Source: Isoperla grammatica (lineage: Eukaryota > Arthropoda > Insecta > Plecoptera > Perlodidae). From it: DNA of 64,000 nucleotides. The notes below the pieces were generated by a model. It was not told the DNA's origin. It searched no databases and saw nothing but the letters and a program-made list of their open reading frames with translations. Below are positions 1 through 10,020 of the stretch, in pieces. Made by a program: the position numbers and the translations under genes. The stretch spans positions 1-64,000 of the forward strand of contig CAMDTW010000605.1 of the NCBI GenBank assembly GCA_945910005.1, written 5' to 3'. How positions within the stretch are numbered: position 1 is the first letter of the stretch; each line of letters opens with the position of its first letter.

Positions 1-822
1 ACCATGAACCACATTTTGCAGAAAAATATGTGAGGTCTGCTTCCGCCACTGAATTTTTTCTTTACCCGTTGTTGCTTTGATGACATCTTCATACTTGCCT
101 TTACTCTCTTTGTGGTTGGTTGTTAAGCCTTCTCCTTCAAATTGAGCTTTCGTTTCACAAGTTTAATTTTTAGAAAGTTATTCAACAAATAACAAAAATG
201 TAAGGTTATGGGCTAACACCATATTGCCCCACCGTTTTGCCCCAACTGTCAAATTTATAATTCGATATTAATAATTACATGTATACTATTTATGATGAAT
301 ATTCAATTAACTATTAAAATAGATAAAACTGTACACAAGTATAACAAAATTAAATATTTTGATAAATGAAGTATTTTATAGATATACACTCACCTTCAAA
401 TGTTCTTAATTAATTAGCATCATGGTTGAAATTAGAAAATCGGATCACAACGTTGGTAACCGTGGAAAATGAAATATTTTTTGTTTGCCCAGTGAGCGAT
501 GAGGCTGACTGAAGAAGTTGTGACATTCAACGCTAGAGTGCACCACCGCATGTAGACGCAAACTGGAAGACCCCGTTTTGCCCCGCCTGACCGCGAGCGT
601 GGTCGGTCTGAGCGACTGCTCGTAAATGATACCTGTCAAAATGTCTACTGATACGGTAATTACCTATAGCAAAACATAAAACATCTACAGATTATTTATT
701 TTTCAACTTTTAACCCATTGTTTTGGTTTCTTGAATAAAAACCAACACGTTTCTGTGTCGAATTACCTGTGCTCGATTCCTGGTTCGGGATGTATGTTTG
801 TTTTAATATATTATTATTATTA
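1..822. other. AT-rich intergenic DNA
   Basis: I see no gene here. The sequence is AT-rich, and the short ORFs lack recognisable motifs or splice context. The right edge meets the tail of a SINE-like copy. Confidence 0.5.
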
Positions 823-1085
823 TTGTGGCTTAACGTCTCATATTTATGCAACGATGGCTAATCGAGACGATGAGCGGGTGATAATGAAGATAAGAAAGAT
901 GATAATGAAGAATAAAGCCACATCCGAATCAGATCCATTGTACGTCGCGTGAGTTGTCATACAGGAGTCCAGCAAGGGAGGGCAGGGCCAAGTGGGAGGA
1001 GAAATATTCAATGGGACATTGGGGGGGAAGGGGATTGGGGTGTGGACTGCACTTCGTCTGACTTCTCCTCCTCGACCAGTCCGGG
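823..1085 (-). mobile_element. SINE-like element family A, 5'-truncated copy 1
   Basis: This is one of at least seven copies in the window of a roughly 380-bp interspersed element. Read on the minus strand it ends with a conserved GAGACGTTAAGCC segment; fuller copies add a (ATCA)n tail. It lacks the 5' hairpin seen in copies at 19813 and 32900. The ORF starting MANRDDERVIM appears in all antisense copies and is a by-product of the repeat. The tail-terminated layout and variable 5' truncation suggest spread by target-primed reverse transcription. Confidence 0.7.
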
Positions 1086-2229
1086 TCCTCGGCAGTCACG
1101 CACATTATAAATTTTATAAATGTCGCCCACTGAAAATCAGTATTTTACTGAGTAGGTGGACTATAATTATTCAAATGTATTTACTTATTTAATAATTATT
1201 GATTTTGTTAATTGTAATTGTTTATAATATGTTGAACAAATATGCCGTGCTACAAAACAACCGCCTCGGTCAATACCGTTTTAATTGCTGGAAAACTTAG
1301 GAGGGCCCCCTAGAGAGTAAGGAGCGGGAGCGTGGTCCGTGTGGTCGTCAAAAACACCTTCTTTGTTTCATATCTTGTCGCGATCTACAGGCGGGTTGAA
1401 ACGGCTACTTACACAGGGACGCGTACCTATTACTGAATGGAATGCGAATGATATCAAGGAATTGACACTAGATGCAAAATTATTTTCAGGGAAATTCGTG
1501 TTCATGCTTCATTCACTGACTTGTTCTTGTTTGAGAGTGTCTGCAGCGAGAACGCTTTCTTTGAAATAACGTACGATAATATGCTGAATACATAGACTGC
1601 ATACTGTCATAAGAAGTGTGTTGTGTTCGTTCATTTTACAGTCACATTTACGAGTGAACCTGCATTGTGTAAATCATTTCGGTTGTGCAATTGTGTGGTG
1701 TACATTATAAGTATTATTGTTTACGTTACACATTGCACAGCTATATCTACATGAGATATTGTTGTTGTGCATAATGTTATACATGTAGATTGTAAGTCAA
1801 ATTATAATTGTTGTTTCGCGATTTGAACGTGTGCGTGTTTAGTTTGGCAATGGTTCGTGAAAGAGGGCGAAATTAGAAACGCAACAAACAGGCCAATGCA
1901 GTAATTAGGTCTTGGAAAACAAAAGAAGAGAGAAGGTCATGAGTTAGCAGTACTCAACAACTGTGAGGGTGATGAACAACACTTGGATAACTCGAGGTAA
2001 GAGTGTATGATTTTATCTTTATCAGTAGTGTATTTTCAAAAAAAAGTGCCGAAACGCATCACGCAACTATTGTACCACACTTACACGAACGATGGTGATT
2101 TCGCCCCCACTCCCCGGAAAATATCTGCATTTACCTGTGCGTTTGTCGATATCACTCATGTTTGGACCTGGACGTGGTCTGAGTTGCAGATAGAAATAAC
2201 GTGTGTGTACAGGCGTCGCATCCAGTAGT
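1086..2229. other. Non-coding, no recognised feature
   Basis: No supported gene. Around 1110-1160 a short stretch resembles the 3' part of SINE family B (see 45149 and 48753), with the phrase CCCACTGAAAATCAGT. A 76-codon ORF at 1339-1569 has no recognisable domain. Confidence 0.4.
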
Positions 2230-2470
2230 TTCTTCTTTAAAATGTATTTTCAATTCGGACGCTCTAAGAATGAAGTGTCTTACTTTCAAACATTTTTTTA
2301 CAAAAGTGTTTGTACCTATATTTTAAACATAATTACACGTCTTAACTTTTTAAAACACAAACAATGTTTGAAAAGTAAAACATTTGAGGATGTTTGAAAA
2401 GATTCAAATGAAAAGGATGTTTGGACCTATTCAAACACTAAAAGTGTTTGGATGTATTAAAAAAAATTGT
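2230..2470 (+). repeat. Subterminal-repeat DNA, family T (GTTTGAA/TTCAAAC-rich)
   Basis: It opens with CTCTAAGAATGAAGTGTC, closely matching CCTTAGAATGAAGTG at 12826 and, inverted, CATTCTAAGAG at 5745-5755. The body is packed with GTTTGAA and TTCAAAC in both orientations. Dense subterminal repeats next to a conserved terminal motif are typical of DNA-transposon ends. The superfamily is not determined. Confidence 0.5.
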
Positions 2471-2579
2471 GCTTCATGACTCAAGTAGGCTTATAGATTT
2501 GGCAACATTTATCAGAAAATTATTAACAGAAAACTGCAATTTAACACCGTGGTCATAAAATTTGGGCATGTTGTTGTTC

Positions 2580-3660
2580 AACATCGCCAGTGTTTGAAAA
2601 TCTGAATGATCAATATCGATTGAATATGAAGTAGCCCTAGGCCTAGCATAGCAATGTAAAATTATTCTGTATTCCCTGTTAAACAGTTAAGTAGGGCCTA
2701 GGCTAGGGCTATATGAACAGAAGTGACATTTTAATGTTCTGGCCCTGGGCCTAGGCTAGACCTACACCTGCAGGCCGGCCAGCCCCCCACCCAGAGTCTA
2801 CGACTATGTTTATCAAGCGAGTCGAACTCGGACTACTGAGTTCGAACTGGACATAATGAAAGCCCAATTTGTGTGATCGAAGCTCGAACCCAACTCGACT
2901 CAGGTGAGAAACCGTGCCTGCACGTTTCATGCGTCTCACATTTGCGTGGTCAACGTATGTAGGCGGCTGAATCGCATCAAGTGATCAGACTCACCACGAA
3001 GGTTCCGATCAGCTGTTGTTACGGCAGATGTGGCGTGTTTCGGCCTACATAGGCCTAACCAAAGATTACACTTTGTTGCTATATAATAATATAACCTACG
3101 CATCAGTCATGACTTGCCCGAAGGAAGTGGCGCTACCTAATATTGCACAACCTCGTTCGGTTTGGAGTGAAGCCGAAACATTGTTTCTCATTTCCCTAAT
3201 AAAGGAAAACAACAAACAGTGAGCTGAGCCTGAATGGGGGGGAGGGGGTGCGATCTAAAAGTGGTGATAAGTACGTAGGCTACCGTACCGAGACGATAGG
3301 CCTAGGCCTAGTAGTTTGAGTTTGAACTTCAAACTCAGTAGGGGGCTTGGGCCTAGCCTAGGTCCCTAGTCCAAGCTCGGCTCGCTTGATAAATTAAATG
3401 TAGGCTCTGGCCAAGGCCTAGGCCTAGGCCTAGCCTAGGTTAGCTGGTCAGGACTCAGCCCCTAGCCCTATGTTGTTGTTCGTAAGTCCTTTAACTCGAC
3501 CTAGGGCTAGGCTACCACAATGTTGTTACCACTGAATTGTGCCCTAGCCACTTACCTATACCTTGGCCTAGCCTAGGGCCTCTTACCCTATAAGCATAAG
3601 CTAAATAAATGTATTACATTTGGCCTAGGTCTAGGCCCTAGGTAGATTACAATACCTTTT
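2580..3660. repeat. GGCCTA/TAGGCC-word cluster
   Basis: Non-coding DNA in which the palindromic words TAGGCCTA, CCTAGG and AGGCCT recur many times on both strands, densest at 3290-3480. Smaller clusters occur at 19640-19720, 24610-24680, 29345-29530, 43210-43340 and 60160-60330. The words are scattered, not a regular tandem array. Confidence 0.6.
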
Positions 3661-3981
3661 TCAAATTATTATCGGCATGTCCATCAGACCTAGGTCCATC
3701 CATTCCTCATGGGGCTTGGCACTGGTACTGGTAGGCCTAGGCCGAAGCTCTTCTTTTGGGGTTATAGGAGTGAAGATTGCTTTGAGCTTTGATCTATCGG
3801 GTACATCATCATCGTCCACGATGTCGATGTATTCTTTAAAATCGTCGTCATATTGCTGAATAATTACGAATGCATCCAGAAACAAGTGCTGTAAATGTGC
3901 ATCATTTAATGCACTCTCTTTCAAACTTTCGATGATGAGTTCCCCATGGGGTTTACCATCACATTTTCCGGTATTAACCAT
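3661..3981 (-). CDS. Hypothetical acidic ORF, possible exon
   Basis: A 106-codon ORF with an acidic middle (runs of D around residues 45-60, with QQYDDDFKEYIDIVDDDD) and a proline/threonine-rich C-terminus. I recognise no family. Another ATG at 4031 opens a different frame that overlaps this one, so the start is uncertain. The composition looks more protein-like than neighbouring random ORFs, but no homologue, splice partner or polyadenylation signal was identified. Confidence 0.3.
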   Translation of the reverse strand: MVNTGKCDGKPHGELIIESLKESALNDAHLQHLFLDAFVIIQQYDDDFKEYIDIVDDDDVPDRSKLKAIFTPITPKEELRPRPTSTSAKPHEEWMDLGLMDMPIII

Positions 3982-4363
3982 ACTCTCTTTTTGCGTTCTC
4001 CAAATTCAATTATCACGAATCTCTTGCTCATGATTAACCCAGTATTTGATAAACCGAACACAGATTACGACACAGAACAAACAAACCGTACCAAACCACA
4101 CCAAAAGAAACAGGACAGGCGTCAGGCCGTCAGCTCTACGAACATTTGCAAGTTGCAACTTGTCTAGCTTGACCGTTGACGGCTTGGATTGGATATCCAA
4201 CATAATAACATGTAAAATGGAAAACATGGAATGTAACAGTGTGTTAATACTAGTATCCTCGATATTGGTTGTCGAAAGTACAATAACAATTATTCATTAT
4301 TAAAGCATAAACAATAATAGATTGTTCAAAATTGAACTTAAATGATAAATAAAGCATTATATT

Positions 4364-4466
4364 ACTTCGAATTAAATGCAGTTGGCTAATCTGTAAGCCA
4401 TTAAAACATTGCAAACTTCGAATTAAATGCAGTTGGCTAATCTGTAAGCCATTAAAACATTGCAAA
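4364..4466. repeat. Tandem duplication, 2 x 51 bp
   Basis: Two identical consecutive units beginning ACTTCGAATTAAATGCAG start at 4364 and 4415. Identity suggests a recent duplication. Confidence 0.85.
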
Positions 4467-4591
4467 CCTGCTTCAACTGCATGGACCTAAAACTAGATTT
4501 GAATAATTAGAGGTAAACAATGGAAGTGTGAGATAAATATCCACGAAATGGATAGAGAAAAGTAAATTCTAATTTACTTGTATTAAATGGT

Positions 4592-5592
4592 CCTGCCCAG
4601 GGACTGCCACCTTGAGCCGCGCTCACACAAATGACTTTTGACTATTGACTATTGACTGTTGACTATTGACTAGTGATTAAGCGAATTGAACCATAGGCGT
4701 ATACGTGCTGACGTTCACACAACTTTACTTTTGACTTTTGATTATTGACTATTGACTAACGAAATGAAAATATCTCAGTCATAGTCACAACCAATCAGAA
4801 CATTCGCGTTCAGCCAATGAATGTGGAGCAACGGAAGTCAATACCACTACTCAATTACTGTCAAGTGTATATTTGTTTTTGACTATTTCCGGCGAATATT
4901 ATTTATTTATTATTTTTATGAAGCTGTCAAACAATAAAATATTCTTATTTTGAAAACAAATCTTCAAAACAAACAAGAAACATACAAAACCTTCACAACT
5001 TGGTTGCCCATCATTAAACGTTTTAACTAGTGAGCAGTTATACTATCGCCATACCTCGTTTTCTTCATAATGTTGCAATTTTATTATTTTGACAGCTCGT
5101 TGTTTGTCAATCAGTTCGATTCATTTGTTCTAGGTGGCAGATCATACGTGGCAAAGAACTTAGTTGTGTAGTGTTCATATCTTTCTTTGGGTAGTCAATA
5201 ATCAATAGTCATTTATGTGAATGCGGCTTTATCGTGGTGGGCAGGTTTGCGTGCTTTGTTGATCCCGAGAGCTATGCCGGCGGAAGCGTATGCTTCTGGT
5301 AGGGCCACCCAAGCCGGACTGGTCGAGGAGAAGTCAGACGAAGTGCAGTCCACACCCCAATCCCCTTTCCCCCCCCCACTGTCCCATTGAATATTTCTCC
5401 TCCCACTTGGCCCTGCCCTCCCTTGCTGGACTCCCGTATGACGACCCACGCGACGTACAATGGATCTGATTCGGATGTGGCTTTATTCTTCATTATCATC
5501 TTTCTCATCTTCATTATCACCCGCTCATCGTCTCGATTAGCCATCGTTGCATAAATATGAGACGTTAAGCCCCATTAATCAATCAATCAACT
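4592..5592 (+). mobile_element. SINE-like family A copy 2, split by a MITE
   Basis: The 5' end CCTGCCCAGGGACTGCCACC starts at 4592. The element is interrupted at 4615-5228, resumes with ATCGTGGTGGGCAGG and runs to a GAGACGTTAAGCCCC segment with an (AATC)n tail near 5592. Removing the insertion restores the uninterrupted sequence seen at 19813, so the boundaries are clear. Confidence 0.85.
4615..5228. mobile_element. Harbinger-type MITE, 614 bp
   Basis: The terminal inverted repeats are AGCCGCGCTCACACAAATGA on the left and AGCCGCATTCACATAAATGA as the reverse complement of the right end. The target is a TTA in the host SINE: TTG at 4612-4614 (one mutation) and TTA at 5229-5231. The interior has many TTGACTATTGAC-like words near the ends and no ORF of note. 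A 3-bp TTA duplication and AGC/GGC-type ends fit PIF/Harbinger MITEs. Confidence 0.8.
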
Positions 5593-5757
5593 AGTAAAGT
5601 CCAAACACATTTTGAGTTTCAAACATAAAACCAAACGTTTGGAGAAAGACATGCTTTAGTTTTAAACACATTCTCATTGTATGTCTTAATATTCAAACAT
5701 AATATTGACTTTCAAACGCATCTTAAATTAAAAGTAAGACGTTTCATTCTAAGAGTG
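5590..5757 (-). repeat. Subterminal-repeat DNA, family T, inverted copy
   Basis: Rich in TTCAAAC and GTTTGA words and ending CATTCTAAGAGTGTAA directly before the 72-bp satellite. It is the inverted counterpart of the sequence starting at 12824 after the second array. Confidence 0.55.
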
Positions 5758-5758
5758 T

Positions 5759-7338
5759 AACTTGCAATGGTCTACGTCCTGTTAACAAGTATCGTGTTAT
5801 TGTGTACGAACTGTGTTACACCGCCGTACTAACTAGCAATGGTCTACGTCCTGTTAACAAGTATCGTGTTATTGTGTACGAACTGTGTTACACCGCCGTA
5901 CTAACTAGCAATGGTCTACGTCCTGTTAACAAGTATCGTGTTATTGTGTACGAACTGTGTTACACCGCCGTACTAACTAGCAATGGTCTACGTCCTGTTA
6001 ACAAGTATCGTGTTATTGTGTACGAACTGTGTTACACCGCCGTACTAACTAGCAATGGTCTACGTCCTGTTAACATGTATCGTGTTATTGTGTACGAACT
6101 GTGTTACACCGCCGTACTAACTAGCAATGGTCTACATCCTGTTAACAAGTATCGTGTTATTGTGTACGAACTGTGTTACACCGCCGTACTAACTAGCAAT
6201 GGTCTACATCCTGTGTACATGTATCGTGTTATTGTGTACGAACTGTGTTACACCGCCGTACTAACTAGCAATGGTCTACATCCTGTGTACATGTATCGTG
6301 TTATTGTGTACGAACTGTGTTACACCGCCGTACTAACTAGCAATGGTCTACGTCCTGTTTACATGTATCGTGTTATTGTGTACGAACTGTGTTACACCGC
6401 CGTACTAACTAGCAATGGTCTACATCCTGTGTACATGTATCGTGTTATTGTGTACGACCTGTGTTACACCGCCGTACTAACTAGCAATGGTCTACATCCT
6501 GTGTACATGTATCGTGTTATTGTGTACGAACTGTGTTACACCGCCGTACTAACTAGCAATGGTCTACGTCCTGTTAACAAGTATCGTGTTATTGTGTACG
6601 AACTGTGTTACACCGCCGTACTAACTAGCAATGGTCTACGTCCTGTTTACATGTATCGTGTTATTGTGTACGAACTGTGTTACACCGCCGTACTAACTAG
6701 CAATGGTCTACGTCCTGTTAACAAGTATCGTGTTATTGTGTACGAACTGTGTTACACCGCCGTACTAACTAGCAATGGTCTACGTCCTGTTAACAAGTAT
6801 CGTGTTATTGTGTACGAACTGTGTTACACCGCCGTACTAACTAGCAATGGTCTACGTCCTGTTAACAAGTATCGTGTTATTGTGTACGAACTGTGTTACA
6901 CCGCCGTACTAACTAGCAATGGTCTACGTCCTGTTAACAAGTATCGTGTTATTGTGTACGAACTGTGTTACACCGCCGTACTAACTTGCAATGGTCTACG
7001 TCCTGTTAACAAGTATCGTGTTATTGTGTACGAACTGTGTTACACCGCCGTACTAACTAGCAATGGTCTACGTCCTGTTAACAAGTATCGTGTTATTGTG
7101 TACGAACTGTGTTACACCGCCGTACTAACTAGCAATGGTCTACGTCCTGTTAACAAGTATCGTGTTATTGTGTACGAACTGTGTTACACCGCCGTACTAA
7201 CTAGCAATGGTCTACGTCCTGTTAACAAGTATCGTGTTATTGTGTACGAACTGTGTTACACCGCCGTACTAACTAGCAATGGTCTACGTCCTGTTAACAA
7301 GTATCGTGTTATTGTGTACGAACTGTGTCACACCACAG
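5759..7338 (+). repeat. 72-bp satellite array 1, about 22 units
   Basis: Head-to-tail 72-bp units (24 codons). One frame stays open throughout (repeat core VYELCYTAVLTSNGL), giving a 542-codon ORF that runs 30 codons past the array. No ATG starts the open frame upstream. Units differ at only a few positions: AGC/TGC, CGT/CAT, GTTAAC/GTTTAC/GTGTAC and AAG/ATG. Most of these changes would alter amino acids. The last unit is degenerate. I treat this as a satellite, not a gene. Confidence 0.95.
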
Positions 7339-7560
7339 TACAAATTGTAATTGTTATCGGCGTGCGGATTAGGGAAAAACTTGTAACTAAACCTCCTTTT
7401 AAGTTATGTAATTCTTTTGTGCTTGGCTAGCTTACCAGTAAAAACACAAGAAATGGATGATGTCAAGCAGGAGATCGTTAGGAACAATTAACAACAATTG
7501 AAACTTTAAAATTAACTAAATTATATTGTTAAATTACACACATTTCATTTAATATCTTGA

Positions 7561-7745
7561 TGACAAATCAAATCAAATCTTATCAAATCAAATCAAATCA
7601 AATCAAATCAAATCTTATCAAATCAAATCAAATCTTATCAACTCAAATCAAATCAAATCAAATCAAATCAAATCAAATCAAATCTTATCAACTCAAATCA
7701 AAGTAAAGCAAGTCAAATCAACACAAATCATTATCAAATCCAATC
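7561..7745. repeat. (AAATC)n microsatellite
   Basis: A pentanucleotide AAATC run with occasional CTTATC and CTCAAATC interruptions. Confidence 0.95.
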
Positions 7746-9693
7746 AAAATAAAGTATATGAACTGTTTATGGTAATTTGTTGTTTCTCTGTTCAATCGTA
7801 ATAAGGCCTTTAAATAATATTTTATATTATGCGCGCACAATCGACACACGTAAAAGCACACGCAAAATATGATGTTTTGTTATCAGTTACGTAGTGCCGT
7901 GTTTGTGATTCCTCCGGGTCCGCGATGCGACGTCCGGGTTGAAGTTGGATGCCAGGCTATGTGATTGTAGACTGGAGAGCCGATGTGGTATGTCGTGGAT
8001 GTACTGAACACTGTACGGACTGTATGAAGGCTCTTTGACGACTGTTCTCGTTCTTCCCGAGCGAGGCCTCCAAAACACCCCAACAAGTGTCCTCGAAGTG
8101 GTATCTCTTGTGGCCTGTGATTGGTGGATGAAATGTATCGACAGTCACTATTGGTTGGAAGGATTCGTTTCAAGGCGAAATGTTGTTAGCTTCTGTCAGA
8201 GTCTAGAACGTACGAAGTCGCGATGGTTCTATTCGCCTGAGGGTAATGCGTCGTAGTTTTTCGAAGAGAATAGGTTTTGTTCTGTTTCTTGGAAGCAGTG
8301 ATTTCACAAGTTGACTGAATGCTTCTGGAATGTTCTGTTCGGCGTAGTTGTCGAGATTTGTTGTTATAAATGTTTAAGTTCGAAATACAGACCAGATCAA
8401 ATACATCAGGTCCACTGACCAAGTTCTGGCTTGTACATGAGTTTATATTTGTATGTTATGAAATATCCAAATTAAATCAAATTAATTACCAATGAATGAT
8501 TATTGATTACCAGTTAATTATTAAATTATTACAAAATTAATAACCAAAGATAGATATAAAACATGTAGTGAGCTTCTGTTATGTTACAAACTAGGGGTGC
8601 GTAAAAATAGCATTAGCATTAGCATAGGTGTAGGGGCCGACTATGAATTCCAACCTTACACTTTCATTTTTAACTCCTATCACTGAATGACCAATTACAT
8701 GCAGTGATAGATCGTGAGTGCAGTAAATGCAGTGAATGAAAATCAATAGAAATTAGAGTGTTTTTCATACTGGGTTTTCTGATCTAGCCAATGTTGTACA
8801 AAAAGGTATTTTCATTTACCAATAGCACTAACCAATTTCGTTTTGTCTAATTGTTCAAAATGTGTCAAAGTGGCTTTTGTTATTTTAGAGTAACTTTCCA
8901 ATACAACTCTTCGTAATAGCAGATACTAGATTGTACTGGCTCTGTGCGGTATTTCTTTGACTGTAGTCCACGGAGCACACGTGAACCGCGGCGATGTGCC
9001 ACTTGGTCACTGTTCGTCTGCATGGTCCATGCACTATAACGTTTCATTATTTTCTGTTGACGTTTATCGATAAAAACGACATCATTGGTAGATTGAAAAT
9101 AGCTAAGTACGTGTATTACTTATGTCAACTTATAATAGTTAAGTAATAGGTATGTTATGTCAGGCGCATGGGTGTGGTGTTTTACAACGCATCCATAATT
9201 TTTCCTCTGTTATGAGAAGAGTATCCACATATTCGAGAGGTTCCTTAATAATATTGATGATTATTATTAATTAGTGACATAGAAAAACGGATGTGACGCG
9301 AATAATGCTTTTCAATGGTGTATTTTATTTTGAATTTACACAAACAAATTGGCATAACATTGAATGACGCGCGGCGCGGGTGACAGTGAGCCATCCAAGC
9401 ATCGGCGGCCGGCTGGCTCTGAGCAGGACAAGTTGCTGTGGGACGAAGAGGGGAGGGAGAGATGGTAGCCGCCCCTACATCGGTCGAAAAGGAATCTTCT
9501 TTACCTGTATCCGCGCGGTCAGTTTATTTTTAATGTCTGGTGAATACTCTTAATTATATAAAATAGTATTTTGTTTACAAAAAATGTTAATTGAATGCTA
9601 TAATTGTATCAGTATTTGACTTTTATAAACGAAAAAGTACACATTTCACTTACCATTTTGGTATTAGGTAAATTAACAATACACTATATAACA
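7746..9693. other. Spacer between satellite arrays, unclassified
   Basis: The segment at about 7880-8430 has a more balanced base composition and several overlapping ORFs on both strands (for example 96 codons at 7883-8173 on -), but none shows a known domain. From 8430 to 9690 I see only AT-rich sequence and a short GC-rich patch at 9360-9480. Confidence 0.4.
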
Positions 9694-9852
9694 TTATGAA
9701 CATCTTTCTTTAATTCTGTATAATGTCACAGTGGGGAATAAGGCCCAGTGGGGAACTAAGCCCACAATTAAAATATAGGTGTTGCTTGAATTTAGCGCGA
9801 ATTTCGGCACTGGGAGGTGTGAAAAGTGGTGTGGTGCACTACCTAAAGACAC

Positions 9853-9988
9853 ATCCACAATGAAAATTAATACTAACAGAAAGGTTTCAAGCACTTCCAT
9901 TGGACTCAGGGCCACCTTAGGTTCTCATCAGCCAATGGGAGTGCCTGAAACCTTACTGTTACTGTTACTGATAATTTTCAATGTGGAT
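9853..9988. repeat. Imperfect inverted repeat (foldback)
   Basis: Arms of about 50 bp (9853-9903 and 9932-9988) pair with a few mismatches around a loop of about 28 bp. The left arm has CACAATGAAAATTAATACTA and the right arm TGATAATTTTCAATGTGG. It could be a small foldback element. It lies just before satellite array 2. Confidence 0.75.
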
Positions 9989-10020
9989 GGGTCTGGGCCT
10001 TAACCCGTAGAAACTACGGT

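Noticed and set aside
1339..1569. 76-aa protein
   Set aside because: No motif, no splice partner, and length expected by chance.
5802..7430. A 542-aa repeat protein
   Set aside because: It is the open frame of a 72-bp satellite. No upstream ATG or splice context is seen, and variation between units is mainly amino-acid-changing.
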